45,995 nt of DNA from Cryobacterium tagatosivorans (lineage in GTDB: Bacteria; Actinomycetota; Actinomycetes; Actinomycetales; Microbacteriaceae). The notes beneath the pieces are model-generated. The model did no database searches, was not told where the DNA came from, and saw nothing but the letters and a program-made list of their open reading frames with translations. Positions 7,324 to 15,115 of this stretch are shown piece after piece (the stretch's first letter is position 1; each line of letters opens with the position of its first letter). A program made the position numbers and the translations under genes. Location: contig NZ_SOEZ01000010.1 in NCBI RefSeq assembly GCF_004402215.1, positions 13,699 through 59,693 on the forward strand, in the 5' to 3' direction.

Positions 7324-8823
7324 ATGATCATCGCCCACGACCTCGGCACGACCGGAGACAAGGCGTCGCTTCACCACGATGACGGGCGCCTCGTGACGGC
7401 GGTCACCGTGGCCTACCCCGCGCGCTTCGCTGACGGTGGAATCGCGGAACAGGACCCGCAGGACTGGTGGAACGCCGTCGTCTCGGCCACGCGCTCCCTC
7501 GTCGCGCGGTCCGGCGTCGATCCCGCCGAGGTCACCGGCCTGACCGTCAGCGGCCAGATGATGGGGGCGGTGCTCCTGGACGCCGCCTATCAGCCGGTGC
7601 GCCCGGCAATCATCTGGGCCGACACCAGAAGCGCGGCCCAGACGGCGCGGCTCGAGGGCATCATCGGCCAGGAGCGGGCGTATTCGCTGCTCGGCCACCG
7701 CCTCAACCCCACCTACTCGCTCGAAAAGATCATGTGGGTGCGCGACAACGAGCCGGAGACCTTCGCCCGGGTTCGCCACTTCTGCGTCGCCAAGGACTTC
7801 GTCGTGCACCGGCTGACCGGGCGCCTGGCCACGGACCGGTCGGATGCCTCCGCCACGAACGCCTACGACCAGGGGCGCGGAATGTGGTCGGCAGAGATGC
7901 TCGCCGCCGCCGGGCTGGATGCGGCAATCTTCCCCGAGGTGCTCGAATCGACGGCCATCGTCGGTCGACTCACCGGCGACGCGGCGAACGCCACCGGCCT
8001 GAGCCGGGACACCCGCGTCGTCATGGGCGGAGGCGACGGCCCGATTGCCGCCGTCGGCGCCGGGATCGTGGCGCCCGAGGACGGCGCCTACGTCTGCCTG
8101 GGAACCTCGTCCTGGATTTCATTCGCCAGCGACACCCCGGTCTACGACCCGAGGATGCGCACCATGACCTTCGATCACGTCGTGCCGGGAAGCTACGTGC
8201 CCACCGCAACGATGCAGGCCGGCGGCGCCGCGCTGCAATGGGTGGCGGAGCTCCTGACCCCGGATCCGGCCGGCACGAGCCTGTCGGCCCTGGTTGCAGA
8301 CGCCTCCACGGCGGACGCCTCCTCGAGCGGGCTCTACTTCCTCCCCTACCTCCTCGGCGAGCGCTCGCCCTACTGGAACCCCAACGCCACCGGGTCATTC
8401 ATCGGCATCGGGCGTCACCACGGCCGCGCCGAGATGACCCGCGCGGTCCTCGAGGGCGTTGCCTTCAACCTGCTGACCTGCCTCCAGTCGTTCCGGGAAT
8501 CGGGTGCGACCGTCGACCGGATCGACGCGATCGGCGGCGGCGCCGCGAGCGACGTCTGGCTGCAGATCATGGCGGATGTCTGGGGGCTGCCCGTGCGACG
8601 CCGCACCATCGTCGAGGAAGCGAACAGCCTGGGCGCGGCGGTGACCGCCGCCGTCGGCCTCGGGCTCGTCGACGACTTCGGCGCCGCCCGCAACCTCTCG
8701 GAGGTGACGGCGGAGTTCACTCCCGACTCCGGGCGCCACGCCGACTACCTCACCCGGCACGCCGTCTTCGTCGACGGCTACGAAAGCCTCGAACCCTGGT
8801 TCGCGAAGCGGGCGACCCGCTGA
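7324..8823 (+). CDS. FGGY-family carbohydrate kinase (xylulokinase-like)
   Basis: Encodes 499 residues, the normal length for FGGY kinases. The N-terminal ATP-phosphate loop HDLGTTGDK lies at about 5-13; the catalytic aspartate region is GGGDGPIAAVGAG at about 236-248; a C-terminal FGGY signature-like stretch and GGGAASDVWLQIMADV lie near 402-417. These enzymes phosphorylate ketoses or polyols in the cytosol. The start is five bases after the cupin gene, and the stop overlaps the next start (TGATG). The Asp-Gly pair replaces the more common Asp-Asn/Asp-Gln after GGG, so substrate assignment by simple similarity would be unsafe. Substrate unknown. Confidence 0.85.
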   Translation: MIIAHDLGTTGDKASLHHDDGRLVTAVTVAYPARFADGGIAEQDPQDWWNAVVSATRSLVARSGVDPAEVTGLTVSGQMMGAVLLDAAYQPVRPAIIWADTRSAAQTARLEGIIGQERAYSLLGHRLNPTYSLEKIMWVRDNEPETFARVRHFCVAKDFVVHRLTGRLATDRSDASATNAYDQGRGMWSAEMLAAAGLDAAIFPEVLESTAIVGRLTGDAANATGLSRDTRVVMGGGDGPIAAVGAGIVAPEDGAYVCLGTSSWISFASDTPVYDPRMRTMTFDHVVPGSYVPTATMQAGGAALQWVAELLTPDPAGTSLSALVADASTADASSSGLYFLPYLLGERSPYWNPNATGSFIGIGRHHGRAEMTRAVLEGVAFNLLTCLQSFRESGATVDRIDAIGGGAASDVWLQIMADVWGLPVRRRTIVEEANSLGAAVTAAVGLGLVDDFGAARNLSEVTAEFTPDSGRHADYLTRHAVFVDGYESLEPWFAKRATR

Positions 8824-9779
8824 TGGGCTCCGTCCTCGCCACCAGCCGGTCGTTCTCGTCCGGATCCGTCGACCTGGTCGCCCGTCTCGCCGAGCACGGC
8901 CACACCGTCCACCCGGGCCCGTCAGACCATGAGCTGGAGGCTCTGCGCCCCGCACTCCGGACCGCCGTCGGCTGGATCGCCGGCACGGGTCCGGTCACCG
9001 CCGAGCACCTCGACGCCGCGCCGCTGCTTCGCGTCGTCGCCCGCTACGGCGTCGGCTTCGAGGCGGTCGACCTCCGGGCCGCCCACGAGCGCGGCATCGT
9101 CGTCACGAACACTCCCGGAGCGAACAGCGCGGCCGTAGCCGACCACGCCGTCGGCCTGATGCTGGCCGTGCTGCGCGGCACGACCGAAGGCGACCGCCGA
9201 GTGCGGGTCGGTGACTGGTCCGTGCTGCGTGGCCGCGAGCTCGGCTCGCTCACCGTCGGCATCGTCGGCTTCGGCCGGATCGGCCAGGGAGTCGCCCAGC
9301 GACTGTCGGGATTCGGCTCGCGGGTCCTGGCCCACGATCCGTGGATGTCCGCCGAACAGATCGAGGCCGCCGGGGCATCCCCGTTCGACCTGTCCCGGAT
9401 GGCCGCGGAGTGCGACATCGTCACCCTGCACGCCCCCGGAGGCAGCACGATCGTCGATCGCGACTGGCTGGCCTCTGCCCGCACCGGGCTGGTCCTCATC
9501 AACACCGCCCGGCCCGAACTGGTCGACGAAGACGCCCTCGCCGACGCGCTGCGCTCCGGCCTGGTGTCCGGCTTCGGCGCCGACACTCTTGTCGGAGACA
9601 CGAGCGGAGCGGCGTCCCCCCTCCTCGCCGCCGACCTTGCGGCGCGAGTGATCGTGACGCCGCACTTCGGCGCCCAGACCGTCGAAGCCGTCGACAACAT
9701 GGGCTCCATCGCCGTGACCAACCTGCTCGCGGTGCTCGCCGGCGAGGCACCGCCCCACCCCATTTCGACGAAAGCGTGA
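8823..9779 (+). CDS. D-isomer-specific 2-hydroxyacid dehydrogenase family protein
   Basis: Encodes 318 residues from the ATG overlapping the FGGY-kinase stop; a longer open frame upstream is only a shadow of that kinase. The Rossmann motif GFGRIGQG lies at 149-156 with Asp172 after the second strand (favouring NAD). The catalytic Arg230 is in NTARPEL (the family usually has ARG-G) and His281 in TPHFGAQT. The usual catalytic Glu in the DVFxxEP region is not obvious: the corresponding stretch is GADTLVGDTSG. The family oxidises or reduces 2-hydroxy/2-oxo acids. Here it may act on a sugar acid, upstream of the KDPG-type aldolase six bases downstream. Confidence 0.82.
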   Translation: MGSVLATSRSFSSGSVDLVARLAEHGHTVHPGPSDHELEALRPALRTAVGWIAGTGPVTAEHLDAAPLLRVVARYGVGFEAVDLRAAHERGIVVTNTPGANSAAVADHAVGLMLAVLRGTTEGDRRVRVGDWSVLRGRELGSLTVGIVGFGRIGQGVAQRLSGFGSRVLAHDPWMSAEQIEAAGASPFDLSRMAAECDIVTLHAPGGSTIVDRDWLASARTGLVLINTARPELVDEDALADALRSGLVSGFGADTLVGDTSGAASPLLAADLAARVIVTPHFGAQTVEAVDNMGSIAVTNLLAVLAGEAPPHPISTKA

Positions 9780-9784
9780 GCGCC

Positions 9785-10411
9785 ATGACCCTCGCCCCCC
9801 TGATCAACGCCCGCGTGCTCGCCGTCGTGCGCGCGCCCAGCGCCGAGTCGGCCCTGCTCGCAGCCGACGCACTGATCGCCGGCGGAATCTCCGGGCTGGA
9901 GATCACCTACTCCACCCCCGACGCGCCCGCGGTCATCCGCGAGCTCGACGCGCGCTACGGCGACCGCATCTATCTGGGCGCCGGCACGGTCACCACGCCG
10001 GAGGAGGCCGCCAGGGCCGCGGACGCCGGGGCGCGCTTCCTGGTCAGCCCCGGCACGCGACCGCACCTCACCGCTGCGATGAAGGCCACCGGCCTGCTCG
10101 TCCTGACCGGGGCGCTCACCCCCAGCGAGGTTATGGCCGCGATCGAGTACGGGGCCGACGTCGTGAAGATCTTCCCGGCGTCGCTGGGCGGTCCGGCGTT
10201 CCTCAAGGCCCTGCGCGGTCCGTTCCCCGACGTGGCCCTCATGCCCACCGGTGGCGTCACTCCCGAGAACCTCGATGACTGGTTCGCTGCCGGCGCGGTC
10301 GCGGTCGGGGCCGGCGGGGACCTCGTTTCCGGCGCCGACCTGGCCGCCGGACGGTATGACGAGGTTCTGCGCAAGGCCCGCTGGTTCGCCTCGGCCGGCA
10401 CCCGCGCATGA
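9785..10411 (+). CDS. KDPG/KHG-type aldolase (2-keto-3-deoxy-(phospho)gluconate aldolase family)
   Basis: Encodes 208 residues, the family length. The class I aldolase motifs are in order: Glu39 in GLEITYST, GAGTVTT at 65-71, SPGT at 88-91, GALTPSEV at 109-116, the Schiff-base Lys128 in VVKIFPA and PTGGV at 154-158. The enzyme splits a 2-keto-3-deoxy sugar acid (phosphate) into pyruvate and an aldehyde. Start ATG at 9785. Its stop overlaps the start of the next gene by four bases. Together with a kinase, a dehydrogenase and a lactonase-like enzyme it indicates a branch that ends with C-C cleavage to pyruvate. Confidence 0.88.
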   Translation: MTLAPLINARVLAVVRAPSAESALLAADALIAGGISGLEITYSTPDAPAVIRELDARYGDRIYLGAGTVTTPEEAARAADAGARFLVSPGTRPHLTAAMKATGLLVLTGALTPSEVMAAIEYGADVVKIFPASLGGPAFLKALRGPFPDVALMPTGGVTPENLDDWFAAGAVAVGAGGDLVSGADLAAGRYDEVLRKARWFASAGTRA

Positions 10412-11322
10412 GCGGCTACATGGGATTCGTCGGCGTCAGCACGGCGCAGTCGTCGATCATGAAGATCTTCCCGACGTGGGCCGGGATCCTTGGTCTCCCC
10501 ACCCGCACCCTGATCGGGCACGACCTCCCCGTCGACGCGACGCCCGAGCAGTACGTGCGGCTCGTCGAGCGGATCAGGGACGACCCCGACCACCGAGGCG
10601 CCCTCGTCACGACCCACAAGATGGGGCTCTACGCCGCCGCGAGCGAGCTGTTCGACGAGCTGGACCAGTTCAGCACCCTCTGCGGCGAAATCTCGAGCAT
10701 TTCCAAGCATGACGGGCGGCTGATCGGGCACGCCAAAGACCCGATCACCGCCGGACTCGCCGTGGGGGAGTTCCTCCCCGCCGACCACTTCGGCCGGACG
10801 GGCGCGCACGCGGTCTGCCTGGGTGCGGGCGGGGCCGGCACCGCGCTCACCTGGAACCTCGCCGAGCGTGCTGACGCGCCCGAGCGCATCGTCGTCACGG
10901 ACACCAGCCCGGAACGCCTCGACCACCTCCGCAGCGTGCACGCGCGCCGCGGCACCCCGGACGGGCTCATCAGCTACCTGCTGGCGACCGACCCGGCGGC
11001 GACCCGTGGCGTGTTCGCGGCCGCGCCGGAGGGCAGCCTCATCGTGAACGCCAGCGGCCTGGGCAAGGACCGACCGGGCTCCCCCGTGCCGGAAGGCACG
11101 GCATTCCCCGAGCAGTCCTACGTGTGGGAGTTCAACTACCGGGGAACCCTCGAGTTCCTCGCCCAGGCTCGGGCGCAGGAAGCGGCATCCGGCCTCGTCG
11201 TCGTCGATGGCTGGCGCTACTTCATCCACGGCTGGTCTCAGGTCATCGCCGAGGTGTTCGGAGTAGAGCTGACCGAGGAACTCGTCGCGGAGCTCTCCAA
11301 GGCGGCCCTGGCGTCCCGATGA
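10408..11322 (+). CDS. Shikimate/quinate dehydrogenase-like oxidoreductase
   Basis: Encodes 304 residues. It has the two-domain shikimate-dehydrogenase architecture: the catalytic lysine Lys71 in VTTHKMGLY, the paired aspartate Asp111 in GHAKDPITAG (usually NTD), and a nucleotide-binding loop GAGGAG at 139-144. The N-terminal GVSTAQSS may correspond to the substrate SxS motif, although it is unusual. The family oxidises a ring hydroxyl next to a carboxylate or carbonyl with NAD(P). A true aroE would normally not lie between an aldolase and a phosphotriesterase-like gene with ATGA overlaps on both sides, so a catabolic role on a cyclic sugar acid or cyclitol is more likely. Substrate unknown. 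Confidence 0.78.
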   Translation: MSGYMGFVGVSTAQSSIMKIFPTWAGILGLPTRTLIGHDLPVDATPEQYVRLVERIRDDPDHRGALVTTHKMGLYAAASELFDELDQFSTLCGEISSISKHDGRLIGHAKDPITAGLAVGEFLPADHFGRTGAHAVCLGAGGAGTALTWNLAERADAPERIVVTDTSPERLDHLRSVHARRGTPDGLISYLLATDPAATRGVFAAAPEGSLIVNASGLGKDRPGSPVPEGTAFPEQSYVWEFNYRGTLEFLAQARAQEAASGLVVVDGWRYFIHGWSQVIAEVFGVELTEELVAELSKAALASR

Positions 11323-12287
11323 GCAAGGTGCGCACGGTCCTCGGCGACCTCGACCCGGCCCGGCTGGGCCGGGTGAACTACCACGAGCACCTGTTCCAGG
11401 CCAGTCCGTTGCTCGTCGGCGACGAGCTGGACGACGAGGCTTCCTCCCGGGAGGAAGCGCGCCTGCTCGCGACCAGCGGCTTCGACGCCATGGTGGATGC
11501 GACCCCCATCGGCCTGGGCCGCAGCCCGGAGGCCGTCGCCCGGATCAGCCTCGCGACCGGCCTCGGCGTCATCGCGACCACGGGGGCGCACCGAGAGGGC
11601 CACTACCCCGCCGCGCACTGGCTGCGCACCCTCCCGGCCGAACCACGAGGGCGGCTCTTCCTGGCCGACCTGACCGTGGGGATGCCCCGGCACGACGGCG
11701 ATCCCGCCCCCGGCGACGACGAGCACGGCCTGGCGGCCGGGCCCGACGGCGCGCCCGTTCGGGCCGGGCTGCTGAAGGCCGGAATCGGCTACTGGTCGAT
11801 CACGACCTTCGAACGGATCACCCTCGACGCCGTCGCCCTGGCCCATGCGGCAACGGGCGCACCGGTCATGGTTCACCTGGAGTTCTGCACCGCGGCCCAC
11901 GAGGTCCTTGACCTGCTCGCCGCCGCCGGCGTCCCGGCGCACCGGGTCGTGCTCGCGCATGCCGACCGCGACCCGAACCCCGCCCTGCACCTCGAACTCG
12001 CCGGGCGAGGGGCCATGCTGGGCTACGACGGGATGGCCAGGCCGCGCACGCGCAGCGACGCGGAGCTCCTCGACCTCACCGAGGCCGTCGTCTCCGGCGG
12101 CGGCGGGGACCACATCCTGATCGGCGGCGACGTCGCCCGCCGCAGTCGCTACAGCGCGTACGGCGGGATGCCGGGGCTGGCCTACCTCGGCACGCGCTAC
12201 CTGCCGCAGCTTCGCACCCGAATCGGTGCCGACCTCGTAGAGGCGATGCTCACGAGGAATGCCCAGCGCTTCCTCACCTGGAGCTAG
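11319..12287 (+). CDS. Phosphotriesterase-family metal hydrolase (probable sugar-acid lactonase)
   Basis: Encodes 322 residues of the PTE branch of the amidohydrolase superfamily. Binuclear-metal ligands can be placed: His22 and His24 in NYHEHLF, Lys153 in LLKAGIG (normally the carboxylated lysine), His186 in VMVHLEF, His214 in LAHADRD, and Asp271 in IGGDVAR. Characterised bacterial relatives include lactonases acting on phosphorylated or unphosphorylated sugar lactones. Start ATG at 11319 overlaps the preceding stop (ATGA). It is the last gene of the 6740-12287 operon, and a hairpin follows 11 bases after its stop. A lactone made by one of the neighbouring dehydrogenases would be a natural substrate (inference). 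Confidence 0.8.
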   Translation: MSKVRTVLGDLDPARLGRVNYHEHLFQASPLLVGDELDDEASSREEARLLATSGFDAMVDATPIGLGRSPEAVARISLATGLGVIATTGAHREGHYPAAHWLRTLPAEPRGRLFLADLTVGMPRHDGDPAPGDDEHGLAAGPDGAPVRAGLLKAGIGYWSITTFERITLDAVALAHAATGAPVMVHLEFCTAAHEVLDLLAAAGVPAHRVVLAHADRDPNPALHLELAGRGAMLGYDGMARPRTRSDAELLDLTEAVVSGGGGDHILIGGDVARRSRYSAYGGMPGLAYLGTRYLPQLRTRIGADLVEAMLTRNAQRFLTWS

Positions 12288-12297
12288 CGACCGGATG

Positions 12298-12317
12298 TCG
12301 CCTCATCGGTGAGGCGA
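12298..12317. terminator. Hairpin, probable terminator of the sugar-acid operon
   Basis: An 8-bp perfect stem (12298-12305 with 12310-12317) around a TCGG tetraloop starts 11 bases after the lactonase-like stop. No T tract follows, as is common in high-GC actinomycetes. It lies 20 bases before the LacI start, so it could also be an autoregulatory site. Confidence 0.5.
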
Positions 12318-12336
12318 TGTCGGTAGGGTTGGCAGA

Positions 12337-13332
12337 ATGTCAACGATCTACGACGTCGCGACGCTGGCCGGGGTGTCGCCCGCGACGGTTTCGCGCGTCT
12401 TGAACGGCATTGCGGTGTCACCCGACAGGGCGCAGCGGGTGCGGGAAGCCGCGGAGGCGCTGTCGTTCACCCCGAATCGCACCGCGCGCAGCCTGCGGAA
12501 GCAGCACTCCGAGGTGATCGCCCTGGTCATCCCCGACATCGAGAATCCCTTCTTCACCTCGATTGCCCGCGGGGTGGAGGACGTCGCCCAGGCGGCCGGC
12601 TACTCCGTCGTGCTCTGCAACACCGACGATGACCCCGACAAGGAGGCCCGGTACCTGCGGATCGCCGTGTCGGAGAACATGGCCGGGGTCATCCTGGCCA
12701 CCGCCGGTGGGCAGGCGGACCTGGCCCCGCTTCTCGGTCGAGGCCGTCCGATCGTCGCCGTCGACCGGCGCCCGCACGGCTATGACATCGACAGCGTCCT
12801 CCTGGACAGCGTGGCAGGCGGCCGCGATGCGACGCGCGCCCTGTACGACCAGGGTTTCCAGCGCATTGCCTGCATCACCGGGCCGAGCACCGTGGAGACC
12901 GCCGAGCGGCGGGCCCAGGGTTGGCGCGAGGCCGTTCGGGAGAACGGCGGGGACCCGGACGGCTACCTGCGCTACGCCGACTTCCGGGTCTCCGGCGGCC
13001 GGGCGGCCATGCCCGAGTTGCTTGCCCTGGAGACACCGCCCGACGCCGTGTTCGTCGCCAACAACCTGATGAGCGTCGGAGCCCTCCAGGTCCTCGCCGA
13101 ACGCGGCCTCGTCCCGCCGAGTATCGGCGTGGCCGTCTTCGGCGATCTCCCGTTCCTGCTGCAGCCACCGATCGGAGTGACCGTCATCCCGCTGCCCGCC
13201 CGGCGCCTCGGCGCGAGGGCCGCTGCCCTCCTGCTCGAACGGCTCGAGGGCGACGACCAGCCGGCCCGCACCCTCATCCTGTCCAACACTCCCTCCTCGG
13301 ACGACGGCTCGGGGAGCAGCCCTGCCGGTTGA
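12337..13332 (+). CDS. LacI-family transcriptional regulator
   Basis: Encodes 331 residues: a LacI helix-turn-helix at 3-25 (TIYDVATLAGVSPATVSRVL), hinge to about 57, and a periplasmic-binding-protein-like sugar domain from about 60 (VIALVIPDIENPFF). The C-terminus ends in a Ser/Gly-rich tail. Start ATG at 12337. It precedes the isomerase gene by 60 bp; that gap contains the palindrome GAAATCGATTTC, which has the central CG and flanks typical of LacI operators. A related half-conserved site lies before the importer's binding-protein gene at 16161. It therefore probably controls sugar isomerisation and uptake. Confidence 0.88.
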   Translation: MSTIYDVATLAGVSPATVSRVLNGIAVSPDRAQRVREAAEALSFTPNRTARSLRKQHSEVIALVIPDIENPFFTSIARGVEDVAQAAGYSVVLCNTDDDPDKEARYLRIAVSENMAGVILATAGGQADLAPLLGRGRPIVAVDRRPHGYDIDSVLLDSVAGGRDATRALYDQGFQRIACITGPSTVETAERRAQGWREAVRENGGDPDGYLRYADFRVSGGRAAMPELLALETPPDAVFVANNLMSVGALQVLAERGLVPPSIGVAVFGDLPFLLQPPIGVTVIPLPARRLGARAAALLLERLEGDDQPARTLILSNTPSSDDGSGSSPAG

Positions 13333-13336
13333 CCCT

Positions 13337-13348
13337 GAAATCGATTTC
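13337..13348. promoter_or_regulatory. Predicted LacI-type operator
   Basis: The perfect 12-bp palindrome GAAATCGATTTC, with TG before it and TG after, fits the usual LacI-family operator form with a central CG. It starts five bases after the LacI gene and 45 bases before the isomerase ATG. Confidence 0.6.
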
Positions 13349-13392
13349 TGCAACGCTGGTGTCATGGTTCGAACGAACAAAGGACGCCTTGA

Positions 13393-15033
13393 ATGACCAC
13401 CTACCCCCTTCCTCTTCCACTCAGCCAGGCGCCGGCGCCCGCCCGCACGATCATCACCGTGGCCAGCGGCGACCTGCGGCACAGCGCGAACGAGAAATGC
13501 TGGCCCACCCAGCAGCGCCTCGAAGCCGACTTCGGAGCGGCCGTGGAGGCGCTGGGCTGGGGCGTGCAGCGCGGGCACGCCGTCGACCCGGTCAAGGGGC
13601 ACGGTTTCATCGACGGCCAGCGCATGGGCATCGAGGTCTTCAAGACGATCGACCCCGACGCGCCGCTCGTCGTCGTCGAGGCCGTGTGGCAGTACAGCCA
13701 CCACGTGCTGGCCGGCCTGCGGTCGCACCGTGGCCCGATCCTCGTCGTGGCGAACTGGGCCGGCGACTACCCCGGCCTCGTCGGACTCCTCAACCTCACC
13801 GGCAGCCTGACCAAGGCCGGAGTGGCCTATTCCGCGCTGTGGAGCAAGGACTTCACCGACGAATGGGCCGTCGAGAAGCTGCGGTCCTGGCTCGACACTG
13901 GCGTCATCGAGCACGACCAGAGCCACGTGCACGACCTTCCCGCGCTCGACCCGGCCAGCCCGGAGGTCGAACTCGGCGTCGCGCTCGCCCGGCAACTCCG
14001 GCAGGAGAAGGCCATCATCGGTATCTTCGACGAGGGCTGCATGGGCATGTACAACGCCATCATCGACGACGAACTGCTCAACCCGCTCGGCATCTACAAG
14101 GAGCGCCTCTCCCAGAGCGCGCTCTACGCCGAAATAAACCGGGTCAGCGATTCAGAGGCCGACGAGATCAAGACGTGGCTGGACGCCGCGGGCTTCACCT
14201 TCCACTTCGGCACGGACGAGGCCACGGAGCTCACCCCCGCCCAGGTGCGCAGCCAGTTCGCCATGTACATCGCAGCACTCCGGATCTCGGATGACTACGG
14301 GCTCGACGCCGTCGGCATCCAGTACCAGCAGGGGCTGAAGGACCTGGTCCCGGCGAGCGACCTGGCCGAGGGCCTGCTCAACAACGTCGAGCGGCCTCCC
14401 GTCTTCTCGCGCGACGGCAGCCGTGAGCTGTACGCCGGGCTGGCCCTTCCGCACTTCAACGAGGTCGACGAGGGCGTGGCCGTGGACGCGCTGGTGACCA
14501 ACCGCGTGTGGACGGCGATGGGGCTCGACCCGGCCAACACGCTGCATGACGTGCGCTGGGGCGAGGAATACGACGGGGAGTTCGTCTGGGTCTTCGAGAT
14601 TTCGGGCTCGGTCCCCGCCTCACACAACGGGGGCTACGACAAGAGCTACAGCATGCGCCAGCCGGCGATGTTCTTCCCCCTCGGTGGAGGCACCCTGAGC
14701 GGGGTGTCGAAGCCCGGCGAGATCGTCTGGTCGCGAGTCTTCATCATGGACGGGGTGCTCCACGTCGACCTCGGCCGCGGGCATGTGGCCGACCTTCCGG
14801 CGGAAGAGACGCAGCGACGCCTGGACGCCACCGATCCGCAGTGGCCGATCATGCACGCGGTGCTGGACGGGGTCTCCCGCGACCAGCTGATGGCCAGGCA
14901 CAAGGCCAACCACGCCCAGGTCGCCTACGCGCCCGATGCCGACCTGGCCGACCGCGCCGTGCTGGCCAAGGCCGCGCTGTTCCGCGAACTCGGCGTCATC
15001 GTGCACCTCTGCGGGGACGTCGCGATCCGCTGA
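13393..15033 (+). CDS. L-fucose/L-arabinose isomerase-fold sugar isomerase
   Basis: Encodes 546 residues. Similarity is to the L-fucose isomerase/L-arabinose isomerase fold: an N-terminal domain with repeated beta-alpha units (VVVEAVWQYS, PILVVANWAG), then FDEGCMGMYNAIIDDELL at 212-229, where Glu214 is the likely metal-binding catalytic glutamate. A further acidic site, GLKDL, occurs near 315. The family interconverts aldoses and ketoses (fucose/fuculose, arabinose/ribulose, galactose/tagatose) with Mn2+. It is a single-gene unit behind a LacI-type operator and in front of a strong terminator. Whether it belongs with the importer opposite or the epimerase at 19067 is inference. Confidence 0.7.
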   Translation: MTTYPLPLPLSQAPAPARTIITVASGDLRHSANEKCWPTQQRLEADFGAAVEALGWGVQRGHAVDPVKGHGFIDGQRMGIEVFKTIDPDAPLVVVEAVWQYSHHVLAGLRSHRGPILVVANWAGDYPGLVGLLNLTGSLTKAGVAYSALWSKDFTDEWAVEKLRSWLDTGVIEHDQSHVHDLPALDPASPEVELGVALARQLRQEKAIIGIFDEGCMGMYNAIIDDELLNPLGIYKERLSQSALYAEINRVSDSEADEIKTWLDAAGFTFHFGTDEATELTPAQVRSQFAMYIAALRISDDYGLDAVGIQYQQGLKDLVPASDLAEGLLNNVERPPVFSRDGSRELYAGLALPHFNEVDEGVAVDALVTNRVWTAMGLDPANTLHDVRWGEEYDGEFVWVFEISGSVPASHNGGYDKSYSMRQPAMFFPLGGGTLSGVSKPGEIVWSRVFIMDGVLHVDLGRGHVADLPAEETQRRLDATDPQWPIMHAVLDGVSRDQLMARHKANHAQVAYAPDADLADRAVLAKAALFRELGVIVHLCGDVAIR

Positions 15034-15039
15034 CCCGCC

Positions 15040-15091
15040 CACACAGCAGAGCCCCTGTCCCGACGAGTCGGGGCAGGGGCTCTGCTGTGTG
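15040..15091. terminator. Strong bidirectional terminator
   Basis: A 24-bp stem (15040-15063 paired with 15068-15091, with one G-T wobble) closes a 4-base loop. It lies seven bases after the isomerase stop and 25 bases before the end of the convergent binding-protein gene, and so can serve both. No long T tract is present; the very stable stem is typical of actinobacterial terminators. Confidence 0.85.
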
Positions 15092-15115
15092 CGCTCCTCG
15101 CGGAGGACGCGGGTG

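Noticed and set aside
7467..8822. N-terminal extension of the 2-hydroxyacid dehydrogenase frame
   Set aside because: The extension is an Arg-rich out-of-frame reading of the FGGY kinase; the ATG at 8823 overlapping its stop gives a normal-length enzyme.
12418..13995. 525-codon open frame on the minus strand across the LacI gene and the isomerase start
   Set aside because: It spans two real genes and their intergenic operator, has no ribosome site, and its translation lacks any domain.
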